Shown one piece after another: positions 16,502 to 24,411 of a DNA stretch of 44,302 nucleotides (position 1 is its first letter; every line of letters starts with the position of its first letter). Under the pieces are notes generated by a model. It saw only the letters and a list, made by a program, of their open reading frames with translations. It was not told where the DNA came from and made no database searches. The translations under genes were made by a program, and so were the position numbers. Origin of the DNA: Phycisphaerae bacterium (GTDB lineage: Bacteria > Planctomycetota > Phycisphaerae > Sedimentisphaerales > Anaerohalosphaeraceae); the NCBI GenBank assembly GCA_014859965.1, contig JACZKQ010000189.1, positions 1 to 44,302 on the forward strand. The letters are read 5' to 3'.

Positions 16502-17113
16502 ATGAGCACGCATAAGCCTGTTATTGGAATATTGGGCGGCATTTCTTCGGGCAAGAGCACTGTGGCCGCGGAATTTGCTAAGCTGGGCTGCGCCGTGATC
16601 GACGCCGACGCGATAGTGGCTGTGCTCCTGGAGCGTCAGGATGTAAGAGACCGCATTGTCCGGAGCTTCGGGAAAGAAATTTGTACCCAAGAAGGATTCA
16701 TTGACCGGGCGCGTCTTGCCGATATAGTATTTGAGGGTCGGCGAAGCGTTGCACGTATCAATGAGATTATTCACCCACTTGTTTTTGACCGAACAATCGA
16801 GTTGATTGGGGAATATACCAAACGGAGTGAAGTGAGTGCAATTGTCCTTGATATCCCCTTGTTAGCAGAAGCCGGGCAGATTGACCTGTGCGATGTGCTC
16901 GTATTTGTCGAGGCAGGCGCCGAAACGCGAGCCGAGCGGGCCGCAAAACGGTCCGGCTGGGATGCAGATCAGCTAAAAAAACGGGAAAATTTTCAAATTT
17001 CTCTGGACAGAAAGGCACAAATGGCTCATTATATCGTGCGAAACAATTCCGATTTATCGGTCCTTGCCGACCAGGTCGCACGTATATTTTCAACTTTGAA
17101 GCAGCAGAAGTAA
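16502..17113 (+). CDS. coaE: dephospho-CoA kinase
   Basis: 203 residues. The P-loop GGISSGKST (12-20) near the N-terminus, DADAIV shortly after, INEIIHPLVF and VLDIPLLAEAG match CoaE, which phosphorylates the ribose 3'-OH of dephospho-CoA in the last step of coenzyme A synthesis. Length is typical (~200). The C-terminal part with RRxxAQ-like contacts is replaced by DRKAQMAHYIVRNNSD, still of the family type. There is no good Shine-Dalgarno site, and the predicted transcript has an almost absent leader. It lies between a strong terminator and the rho leader; coaE upstream of rho is an arrangement I believe recurs in related bacteria. Confidence 0.93.
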   Translation: MSTHKPVIGILGGISSGKSTVAAEFAKLGCAVIDADAIVAVLLERQDVRDRIVRSFGKEICTQEGFIDRARLADIVFEGRRSVARINEIIHPLVFDRTIELIGEYTKRSEVSAIVLDIPLLAEAGQIDLCDVLVFVEAGAETRAERAAKRSGWDADQLKKRENFQISLDRKAQMAHYIVRNNSDLSVLADQVARIFSTLKQQK

Positions 17114-17139
17114 CAGTGAAGTTGTGTATCGGGGCATAA

Positions 17140-17255
17140 ACACCTGACGGGTGTCGATTACGGGTGATCTTTACAACCCAGAAGGCAAATCTTTAAAACT
17201 CCCAGAGACCATGGTATGGCATGGGATTCAGTAGTAAACAATGTACGTCTGTACA
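17140..17255 (+). promoter_or_regulatory. rho mRNA leader with three short inverted repeats
   Basis: In the 175-bp coaE-rho spacer I see ACACC/GGTGT (17140-17154), CCATG/CATGG (around 17209-17223) and TGTAC/GTACA (17242-17255). Each stem is only 5 bp. Rho is autoregulated through its leader in E. coli; whether these hairpins matter here is unknown. Confidence 0.3.
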
Positions 17256-17288
17256 GAATGACGTAAGTAAGAAGGAGTAATCACAATC

Positions 17289-18797
17289 ATGGCAAAAACT
17301 GCCTCAAGAAAAACGAAAAAGAAACCGGCGTCCAGGCCGATAGAAAGCGGTTCGGCGGAGGAGGCATCCGTCATGGAAGCAGACGCAGCGGGTAACGCAG
17401 TGGCGGACGCTGAAGCCGGTATCGAGCAGCAAACCGACGTTCAGGGGGCCGAAACAGGCGCGCCCGCGGATACCGGCAAGAAAAAGGGCGAGAAGGATGA
17501 GTCTATTCACGCCAAGTACGAGCGTGTGAAGAAGGGCAACCTGCATCTGACGGATCTTCAGAACCTGGACGCGGCGGATCTCCACAAACTCGCCAAGAAA
17601 GAGGGTATCAGCGAGTACATGGGGCTCAACAAGCAGGAGCTGATCTTCAAGATACTCAAGGAGCGTATCCGGCAGAACGGCCTGATGTACGGGGAAGGCG
17701 TGCTGGAAGTGCTTCCCGACGGTTTTGGTTTTCTGCGCAGCCCCACGTACAACTATCTTTCGTCGCCGGATGACGTATACGTGTCGCCCTCTCAAATTCG
17801 CCGTTTCGGTCTCCGGAGCGGAAACATCGTATCCGGTCAGATTCGGCCGCCGAAGGAAAGCGAGAAGTATTTCGCGCTGCTGCGGGTCGAGGCGATCAAC
17901 TACCAGGAGCCCGACAAGCTGGCTGAAAAGGTGGTCTTCCGCGACCTGACGCCGCTGCATGCCGAGGAACGGCTGATGCTGGAGACGACGGCGGACGAGT
18001 TGAGCATGCGGATTATCGACCTCATCACGCCGATCGGCAAGGGGCAGCGCGGTCTGATCGTCGCGCCTCCGCGGACCGGCAAGACGGTGCTGCTGCAGAA
18101 GATCGCCAACTCGATCAGCGCCAATCATCCGGAGGTCAAGATGATCGTGCTGCTTATCGACGAGCGGCCCGAGGAAGTGACCGACATGGAGCGCAAGACC
18201 AGCGAAGACGTCGAGGTGATTTCTTCGACGTTCGACGAGCCCACGGCGCGGCATTGCCAGGTGGCGGAAATGGTGGTCGAAAAGGCCAAGCGTATGGTGG
18301 AGTATGGTGAGGACGTGGTTGTTCTGCTGGATTCCATTACACGTCTGGCTCGGGCGTATAATACGGAAATGCCGCACTCCGGCAAGATACTGACGGGCGG
18401 CGTGGACGCAAACGCAATGCAGATGCCCAAGCGGTTTTTCGGAGCGGCTCGCAATATCGAACACGGCGGATCGCTGACGATTATCGCCACGGCGCTGATC
18501 GATACGGGCTCGAAGATGGACGAGGTGATCTTCGAAGAGTTCAAGGCGACCGGCAACATGGAACTGCACCTGGACCGCAAGCTGGTGGAGCGGCGGACGT
18601 TCCCGTCGATCGATATCAGCAAGTCGGGCACGCGGCGTGAAGAGCTGCTGCTGGACAAGAAGGAGCTGGAACTGACGTATCGGCTTCGCAAGGTGCTCAG
18701 CGAGATGAATATGGTCGAGAGCGTCGAGCTGCTGAAGAACCGGCTGTCCAAGCACCGGTCGAATGCGGAGTTCCTGATGAGCCTGAGCGTGGATTGA
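17289..18797 (+). CDS. rho: transcription termination factor Rho
   Basis: 502 residues; ATG with GAAGGAG at 17271-17277. An ~70-residue low-complexity N-terminal extension rich in Ala, Glu, Asp and Lys precedes the Rho-N domain ([20 protein letters not shown]). Then comes the cold-shock-like RNA-binding domain ([28 protein letters not shown]) and the RecA-like ATPase with Walker A APPRTGKT (259-266), the [13 protein letters not shown] segment, Walker [17 protein letters not shown], and the Q/R-loop region [20 protein letters not shown]. It is a hexameric RNA-dependent ATPase that ends transcription. E. coli Rho has 419 residues; the excess is the N-terminal extension, common in planctomycetes and actinobacteria. 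A strong intrinsic terminator follows. Confidence 0.97.
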   Translation: MAKTASRKTKKKPASRPIESGSAEEASVMEADAAGNAVADAEAGIEQQTDVQGAETGAPADTGKKKGEKDESIHAKYERVKKGNLHLTDLQNLDAADLHKLAKKEGISEYMGLNKQELIFKILKERIRQNGLMYGEGVLEVLPDGFGFLRSPTYNYLSSPDDVYVSPSQIRRFGLRSGNIVSGQIRPPKESEKYFALLRVEAINYQEPDKLAEKVVFRDLTPLHAEERLMLETTADELSMRIIDLITPIGKGQRGLIVAPPRTGKTVLLQKIANSISANHPEVKMIVLLIDERPEEVTDMERKTSEDVEVISSTFDEPTARHCQVAEMVVEKAKRMVEYGEDVVVLLDSITRLARAYNTEMPHSGKILTGGVDANAMQMPKRFFGAARNIEHGGSLTIIATALIDTGSKMDEVIFEEFKATGNMELHLDRKLVERRTFPSIDISKSGTRREELLLDKKELELTYRLRKVLSEMNMVESVELLKNRLSKHRSNAEFLMSLSVD

Positions 18798-18802
18798 GAC
18801 GC

Positions 18803-18830
18803 TTTACAGGCTCGGCGATTATGTTAGAAT
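18803..18830 (+). promoter_or_regulatory. possible promoter overlapping the rho terminator region
   Basis: TTTACA (18803-18808), a 16-base spacer and TAGAAT (18825-18830) with an upstream TG as in an extended -10. It would start transcripts near 18837, inside the left arm of the rho terminator, and could drive valS. Confidence 0.35.
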
Positions 18831-18869
18831 GGGGTTCCGGCCGGAGCGATTTGGCCGGGCCCCTTTTTT
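18831..18869 (+). terminator. intrinsic terminator after rho
   Basis: GGGG-tt-CCGGCC (18831-18842) pairs with GGCCGG-g-CCCC (18853-18863), followed by six T. Strong hairpin with a small internal bulge. Confidence 0.85.
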
Positions 18870-18937
18870 GTTAAGAATGTGAGCCGAGAGGTCCGGATGT
18901 TGGGCGCGGCGCCTGTGGACGGAGATACGACGGGATC

Positions 18938-21868
18938 ATGCAAGAGCAGCTTCCAAAGATTTACGAACCAAAAGCAATAGAGGCCGAGGCCCAGGCGATT
19001 TGGGCCCAAGGCAATTACGTGCATGCCGATGCAGAGGCCGCTTCCGGGCGCCGAGCCTATACCATAGTGATCCCGCCGCCGAATGTGACGGCGGCGCTGC
19101 ACCTGGGCCATGCGCTCAACAATACGCTTCAGGACGTTCTGATTCGCTGGCGGCGGATGCAGGGGTTCAACACCCTGTGGATGCCGGGGACCGACCACGC
19201 GGGCATTGCGACGCAGACGGTTGTCGAAAAGCGTCTTCTGGCCGAGGAGGGCAGACGCCGGACCGATTTTGCCCGCGAGGAATTCGTCGCGCGGGTGCAG
19301 GCGTGGAAGGATGAGTACGAAGCGTGCATCCTGGGCCAGCTTAAGGCGATGGGATGTTCCTGCGACTGGCCGCGAACGCGGTTTACGATGGACGAAATAT
19401 GCGCCAAGGCGGTGCGGGCCAACTTTTTCAAGCTGTTTGCCGACGGGCTGATCTATCGCGGCAAGCGCCTGGTAAACTGGGACCCCGCGACACAGACAGT
19501 GCTGGCCGACGACGAGGTGGAGCACGAGACGGTGCAGGGCAACTTCTGGTACCTGCGGTATCCGTTGGTCGACGTGGAGATGGTGGATGGCAGTGCGACA
19601 TCCTACGTCACGGTTGCCACGACCCGGCCGGAGACGATGTTAGGCGATACGGCGGTGGCGATGAACCCCTCAGACCCGCGGGCCAAGGCGCTCGTAGGCA
19701 GGATGGTGCGGCTGCCGATCGTGGGGCGGCTGATACCCATCGTTGCGGATGAGCACGTGGTTCTGCCCAACCCCGATAGCGACGACGAGAAGGCACGGTT
19801 CTCGACGGGCTTCCTGAAGGTGACGCCGGCGCACGATCCCGACGACTGGCAGATCGGCCAGCGGCACTCACTGCCGGTGATCAACGTGATGGCGCCGGAC
19901 GGCTCGATCAGCGACAAGCACGGCTGGGACGACGCGACGACGCCCGAAGCGCAGTCGCTCCTGGGCATGGACCGATTCGAAGCCCGGGAAGCGATTGTCG
20001 AGTGGTTCCGCATGGAGGGGCTGCTGGACGACGTTCGCCCGTACGTGCATGAGGTGGGCCACAGCTACCGCAGCCACGTCCCCATTGAGCCGTATCTGTC
20101 CGACCAGTGGTACGTTGCCGTCAAGAAGCCGGTCGAGCATCTGGCGAAGAAGTTCGGCGAAGGCCTCATCCAAGGCACAGACGTGCCGGTCAATTCGCTG
20201 GCCGGTTTGGCGCTCAAACCGTTGCTGGACGGCCGGCTGCGGTTCATTCCCGACCGCTATGGAAAGACCTACCAGACATGGGTGGAGAACCTGCGCGACT
20301 GGCCCATCAGCCGTCAGCTCTGGTGGGGCCATCAGATACCCGTGTGGTCCAGAGAGGGCAAACATCCGAATCGCTGTGACTACGGCACGTTCTGTACGAC
20401 CGTGGAAACGGATCAAGGGCCTGTCACCTATGCGTCTGTAAAACCGGGATTCGAAGAGCTTGAACGCGCGATGGAAGCTGAGGGCTGGGTTCGCGATGCA
20501 GACGTGCTCGATACGTGGTTCAGTTCTGCACTTTGGCCTTTCAGTACGTTGGGCTGGCCGGACGATACGCCGGAGATGAAGACGTTTTATCCGGGCGACG
20601 TGCTGTGTACGGCGCGAGAGATCATTACCTTGTGGGTCTCGCGCATGGTGATGATGGGGCAGTATTGCGCGGGCGACATCCCGTTTAAGGACGTGTATAT
20701 CCACGCGATGATCCAGGACGGCCAGGGGCGCAAGATGTCCAAGAGCCTCGGCAACGGAATCGACCCGCTCGTCGCCATCGACAGTCACGGGGCCGATGCG
20801 ATGCGGTTTACATTAGCGAGCATGACGACGGATACGCAGGATATTCGGATGCCGGTTGCGCCCATGGAACTGCCCGACGGACGGACTGTGAATACGTCGC
20901 CCAAGTTCGACATAGGGCGGAACTTCTGCAATAAGCTGTGGAACGCCTCGCGATTTGCGATGATGAATCTGGAGGGGACGTCGCCCGAGGGGTTCGACGC
21001 GGCCGACATGGACCTTACGGACAGGTGGATCCTTTCGCGACTGACGCGGACGGTTCAGGAGGTGACGGCCGGACTTGAGGCGTTCAAGTACAATGAGCCA
21101 CTAAGTGCGATCTATCGCTTCTTCTGGAACGACCTGTGCGACTGGCACCTGGAATGGGCCAAGCCGCGGATGCAGGACGAGCGGCGCGGCACAGCACAGA
21201 ACGTGTTGGCGTTCGTGCTGGATCAGGCCCTGCGGCTGCTTCACCCGTTCATTCCGTTCATTACCGAGGGGATCTTCCAGAAGCTAAACGACCTCGCGCC
21301 CACGCGCAGGCTTAACGGTGTGGTCGATGCACCGGCGGCCGAAGCGCTGATGATCGGGGCGTGGCCTGAGGCAGCCGACGGGCTTATCGACGAAACGGCG
21401 GAGCAGCGGATATCGGCCGTGCAGAACGTCGTCCGTGCGATTCGGGACATCCGCAGCCGGCACAACATCGCGCCGTCGAGGATGCTGGATGCGTCGGCAA
21501 GCGCCCCGGAGGCAAGTGCGGCGATTCTTCGTGAAAACGCCGATCTGGTTCAAACGCTGGCGGGTATTCAACACTTCACGGTGGGAACCGATATAGACAA
21601 AGCGGCCGACGCGGCGGCGGCCATCGTGGAGGACATTCAGCTTTACGTGCACGGCGTGGTGGACCGCGAGGCAGAGCGGCAGCGTCTGACCAAACAAAAG
21701 CAGCAGCTTGAAAACGGCGTGGGGCCGCTTCGGGCGAAGTTAAGTAACGACAATTTTGTGACGCGGGCCAAGCCCGAGGTGATCGAACAGGCGCGGCAGA
21801 GACTGGCGGAATTGACGGAGCAATTGGCTGCGGTGGAATCGCATTTAAAGCAGTTGGATAATGAATAG
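18938..21868 (+). CDS. valS: valyl-tRNA synthetase
   Basis: 976 residues, a class I synthetase of the ValS/IleS/LeuS group. The HIGH-type motif is H55-L-G-H58 in PPPNVTAALHLGH and the KMSKS loop is at 599-603 (GRKMSKSLGNGIDPL). TTRPETMLGDTAV marks the editing (CP1) domain that clears mischarged threonine, RQLWWGHQIPVW is typical, and the chain ends in a ValS coiled-coil arm (LTKQKQQLENG ... LAELTEQLAAVESHLKQL). It charges tRNA-Val in the cytoplasm. Length is slightly above the usual ~950. GGAG lies ~14 bases upstream of the ATG, rather far. No T-box is recognisable in the 140-bp leader. Confidence 0.97.
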   Translation: MQEQLPKIYEPKAIEAEAQAIWAQGNYVHADAEAASGRRAYTIVIPPPNVTAALHLGHALNNTLQDVLIRWRRMQGFNTLWMPGTDHAGIATQTVVEKRLLAEEGRRRTDFAREEFVARVQAWKDEYEACILGQLKAMGCSCDWPRTRFTMDEICAKAVRANFFKLFADGLIYRGKRLVNWDPATQTVLADDEVEHETVQGNFWYLRYPLVDVEMVDGSATSYVTVATTRPETMLGDTAVAMNPSDPRAKALVGRMVRLPIVGRLIPIVADEHVVLPNPDSDDEKARFSTGFLKVTPAHDPDDWQIGQRHSLPVINVMAPDGSISDKHGWDDATTPEAQSLLGMDRFEAREAIVEWFRMEGLLDDVRPYVHEVGHSYRSHVPIEPYLSDQWYVAVKKPVEHLAKKFGEGLIQGTDVPVNSLAGLALKPLLDGRLRFIPDRYGKTYQTWVENLRDWPISRQLWWGHQIPVWSREGKHPNRCDYGTFCTTVETDQGPVTYASVKPGFEELERAMEAEGWVRDADVLDTWFSSALWPFSTLGWPDDTPEMKTFYPGDVLCTAREIITLWVSRMVMMGQYCAGDIPFKDVYIHAMIQDGQGRKMSKSLGNGIDPLVAIDSHGADAMRFTLASMTTDTQDIRMPVAPMELPDGRTVNTSPKFDIGRNFCNKLWNASRFAMMNLEGTSPEGFDAADMDLTDRWILSRLTRTVQEVTAGLEAFKYNEPLSAIYRFFWNDLCDWHLEWAKPRMQDERRGTAQNVLAFVLDQALRLLHPFIPFITEGIFQKLNDLAPTRRLNGVVDAPAAEALMIGAWPEAADGLIDETAEQRISAVQNVVRAIRDIRSRHNIAPSRMLDASASAPEASAAILRENADLVQTLAGIQHFTVGTDIDKAADAAAAIVEDIQLYVHGVVDREAERQRLTKQKQQLENGVGPLRAKLSNDNFVTRAKPEVIEQARQRLAELTEQLAAVESHLKQLDNE

Positions 21869-21878
21869 CGTTTTGCTG

Positions 21879-21897
21879 TCTGCGGATGAACGCAGAT
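21879..21897 (+). repeat. dispersed CGCAGAT-type repeat, copy 4, palindromic variant
   Basis: Just after the valS stop, TCTGCG (21879-21884) and CGCAGA (21891-21896) form an inverted pair around GATGAA. The right half plus the following T equals the CGCAGAT core of copies 1-3, and the GATGAACGCAGATC stretch matches copy 2 closely. Confidence 0.5.
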
Positions 21898-21958
21898 CGG
21901 CGCATATTAGACGAACATGCAAACGGGTGTATGCCGATGAGCTAAGGGGCGGTGGACT

Positions 21959-22354
21959 ATGGAAATTCCGGTAGAACTGGTGCGCATCATCATCAATGAA
22001 ACGGTGGATCAGCAGATCGTCGTCCTTCAGGAGCGGGACGGCGACCGGAGCTTCCCTATCGTGATCGGCATGCCGGAAATTCTTGCACTGGACCGGCGGC
22101 TGAAACAAATCGAGCTGCCCCGCCCGATGACGCACGACCTGCTGGCCAATGTGATCGAGGAGTTGGGCGGGACGGTATCCAAGGTGGTGATCAACGACCT
22201 GCGGGATCACACGTTTTTTGCGGAATTATACGTTGAAGTGGAAGACGAGGTGGTCACGATCGACAGTCGGCCGTCGGACGCCCTGGCGCTCAGTGCGGGT
22301 CTGGATGTGCCGCTGTTTGTTGATGAGCAGGTTTTCGAGAAAATGCAGATGTGA
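21959..22354 (+). CDS. bifunctional nuclease family protein (DUF151/BFN)
   Basis: 131 residues, ATG with AAGGGG upstream. MEIPVELVRIIINET, QIVVLQERDGDRSFPIVIG, the RPMTHDLLANVIEELGG segment and IDSRPSDALALSAG are the conserved parts of the DUF151/bifunctional nuclease family. Plant and bacterial members show RNase and DNase activity in vitro, but the physiological role is not settled. The fold is complete and of usual size (family ~130-160). It lies 90 bp after valS and may be co-transcribed with it. Its last 65 bp overlap the 3' end of the convergent lspA gene. Confidence 0.88.
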   Translation: MEIPVELVRIIINETVDQQIVVLQERDGDRSFPIVIGMPEILALDRRLKQIELPRPMTHDLLANVIEELGGTVSKVVINDLRDHTFFAELYVEVEDEVVTIDSRPSDALALSAGLDVPLFVDEQVFEKMQM

Positions 22355-22883
22355 TGTTGACGAGGATGAGGAGTCCGACGGCGGTGCAGAGCATGCTGTC
22401 GGCGATGTTGAAGGCCGGCCAGTGGTGTCCTTTCCACGAGAAGAGGAGAAAATCCCTCACATAGCCGTCATTGAAGGCCCGGTCGTAGAGATTGCCCGTG
22501 ATGCCGGCGGTAAAGAGCCCCAGCGCCACCTGCATCACGCGGTGGTGGACCTGGCCGAAGAGAAAGATGGCGAGCACGACCACAAGGGCGATTGCCGACA
22601 CAGTCAGGAGCAGCGTGGTGCGGCCCTCTGCGATGCTGAAGGCAGCGCCGTCGTTTTCCCACATGACCAGGCGGAAGATGCCGTTGATCACCTCGTATTG
22701 CCTGTCCGGGACGGTCTGGAGCCATGCGAAGATGGCATGCTTGCTGATGAGATCGGCGGCGATTCCGATAACCACGATGGGCCAGAAGATGAGGTGGCCG
22801 ACCGCATCGGGTCGGCGTGCATCGGCCGCTGCCTGCGGCTGAGATGCTGTCTGCTCTTGGGATTCCACATTTCCTCGCTTCAT
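22290..22883 (-). CDS. lspA: lipoprotein signal peptidase II
   Basis: 197 residues with four membrane segments. The family boxes are visible: ADLISKH near 43, WENDGAAFSIAEG (76-87, the NxGxAF box), GNLYDRAFNDGYVRDF with catalytic D134, and WPAFNIADS with catalytic D162. It cleaves signal peptides of diacylglyceryl-modified prolipoproteins in the inner membrane. A ~25-residue polar N-terminal extension rich in Gln and Ala is present. It follows a TPR lipoprotein gene by 13 bp on the same strand, so the two are likely one operon. The last ~20 codons overlap the opposite-strand DUF151 gene; this tail (KPAHQQTAAHPDPH) is not conserved family sequence. Confidence 0.93.
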   Translation of the reverse strand: MKRGNVESQEQTASQPQAAADARRPDAVGHLIFWPIVVIGIAADLISKHAIFAWLQTVPDRQYEVINGIFRLVMWENDGAAFSIAEGRTTLLLTVSAIALVVVLAIFLFGQVHHRVMQVALGLFTAGITGNLYDRAFNDGYVRDFLLFSWKGHHWPAFNIADSMLCTAVGLLILVNITSAFSRKPAHQQTAAHPDPH

Positions 22884-22896
22884 GAGGGCGCGCCGC

Positions 22897-23904
22897 CTAC
22901 TGATCCGAGTACTTGGCGTAGAGCTGCTTCAACTCCTCCTGGTCGCCCCTGAGTTCGAGGGATTTACGCCACTGCTGGAGCCCTTTGGTCTTGAACGTCT
23001 CGTCGCCGGTGAGGGTGGACTTCAGGACATAGGCGACGCCCAAACCCTTTCGAGCCATCCAGTCGCTCGGTTCGATCTGCGTAGCGGTCTCATAGCTGGC
23101 GATTGCGCGGTCCACGTCCTTGAGTTTCAGGTACGCAAAGCCAAGATACTGATGGGCCACCGCGTTTGCCGGGTCGGCCTGTATTGCGGCCGTCAGCAGC
23201 TCCTGTGCCGCTTCAAACTTATCGGTTCGCAGATATACGGTGGCCAGCGGCACCATGATGCGCGGCTGGTTTCCTTCCAGTTCAAGGGCGCGTCGGTAGG
23301 CGTCTATGGCGGCGTCATGCTCTTTCCGGGCTTCAAGCACGTCGCCGATGAGTATGTCAGGGTCGGCGGGACCGGCATTGAGCCGACGGGCCGTTTGGCC
23401 GTACTGCATGGCCTTGTCATAGTCGGCCAGTTCATAGTAGCAGCGCGCCACGTTGAGATGAGACTCATAGTGCCCAGGTTCGAGTTCGCACGCGGTGACA
23501 TACGCCCCGACGGCCCGGGCGAATTGCTTCATGACCTGCGTAACCTTGCCCAAGTTGAAGAAGTCCTGAAAGGACCAGGGGTCCAGGCCTGTGGCGATTT
23601 CATAGGCCTGGGCGCTTTTGTCGTACTGCCCGAGGGATTGATAAAGATCGCCCTTGAGCGACCATGCCAGCGCAAATCCGGAATCGAGCTGAACGGCATA
23701 GTCCAGTTTTTGGATCGCCTTGTCGTACTCATGGATCTCGTTCAGCATGGTGGCGTCGACGTAGAGGCTCACGGCACGGCGCTGCTGGTCCAGACTTGCG
23801 CCATCGGCGGGTCTGCCCAAGTCGGAGGCGCAGCCGTTCACCCACATGAGGGCCGACAGAGCAGCTATAACACCGAGCCCGTTATAACTGGAAGCCTTGA
23901 ACAT
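22897..23904 (-). CDS. TPR-repeat lipoprotein
   Basis: About 335 residues from ATG at 23904, chosen because AAAGGA lies 9 bases upstream and the N-terminus becomes a lipoprotein signal (LGVIAALSALMWVNGC, Cys25). A start 36 bases further upstream would add a charged tail before the signal. The mature part is a solenoid of about seven tetratricopeptide repeats (for example ALAWSLKGDLYQSLGQYDKSAQAYE and AVAHQYLGFAYLKLKDVDRAIASYE). TPR lipoproteins often scaffold envelope complexes, but no specific partner can be named. It sits directly upstream of lspA, the enzyme that would mature it. Confidence 0.85.
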   Translation of the reverse strand: MFKASSYNGLGVIAALSALMWVNGCASDLGRPADGASLDQQRRAVSLYVDATMLNEIHEYDKAIQKLDYAVQLDSGFALAWSLKGDLYQSLGQYDKSAQAYEIATGLDPWSFQDFFNLGKVTQVMKQFARAVGAYVTACELEPGHYESHLNVARCYYELADYDKAMQYGQTARRLNAGPADPDILIGDVLEARKEHDAAIDAYRRALELEGNQPRIMVPLATVYLRTDKFEAAQELLTAAIQADPANAVAHQYLGFAYLKLKDVDRAIASYETATQIEPSDWMARKGLGVAYVLKSTLTGDETFKTKGLQQWRKSLELRGDQEELKQLYAKYSDQ

Positions 23905-24411
23905 GTGTGATGGTCCTTTCCAAGCAATATGGTGGGGCAAGCCTCACTTTCTGAAGCAAGCCGGTGGGGGCAAACCCACCCTTTTAACATCCAATGCACA
24001 TGAGATGGGAAGCGCCCCGTGCTGCGATCCTTCTCCGCATAGCCGCTATCCCCATGCGCTGATTGTACGGTGTTCTATCGGCAAAGTCAATGCCGGGAGC
24101 CGACAAATTCCGCCGCCAAGCGGGCATTTTGCCTTAATAGACGGTAAATTCAGGAAAAACAGCATAATTAGGCGAGACCCCGGCCGAACGCCCTTTTTTA
24201 ATGTCGCAAGGCGCCCATTGTGAATTGTTCTTTGCTGGACCCAAGGCCGGCGTGCATTCCGCACGACCACGGGCCTCCATTTCCTGCCGCCTTGACGGAC
24301 TTTACACAAAACCGCTCAAGGTCATATTCGATTGACACGAAACTATGCTTGCTATACCATGAGGGGTCTACAGTTGTTTGCGAATTCATGCTGATGAAAG
24401 GCCTTTTGCTG
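23905..24411. other. 507-bp divergent intergenic region between the TPR lipoprotein and gpmI
   Basis: No convincing gene. It contains GTGGGG/CCTCAC arms near 23932-23947, a GGTGGG-GGCAAA-CCCACC hairpin followed by CTTTT (23963-23984), a weak GGCG/CGCC hairpin followed by T6 (24171-24199), and a promoter-like pair at 24332-24358. The gpmI reading frame stays open through the right half of this stretch, but that part shows no family similarity and I treat it as untranslated. Confidence 0.5.
24332..24358 (+). promoter_or_regulatory. possible promoter of gpmI
   Basis: A perfect TTGACA (24332-24337) is followed after 15 bases by TATACC (24353-24358). The spacer is shorter than the 17-base optimum. 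It lies about 55 bases before the preferred gpmI start. Confidence 0.4.

Noticed and set aside
17304-18755. A 483-codon minus-strand frame opposite rho
   Set aside because: Rho is unmistakable on the plus strand; the minus frame is its complement shadow.
18798-18937. T-box leader upstream of valS
   Set aside because: The 140-bp spacer is mostly the rho terminator and has no T-box antiterminator sequence that I can recognise.
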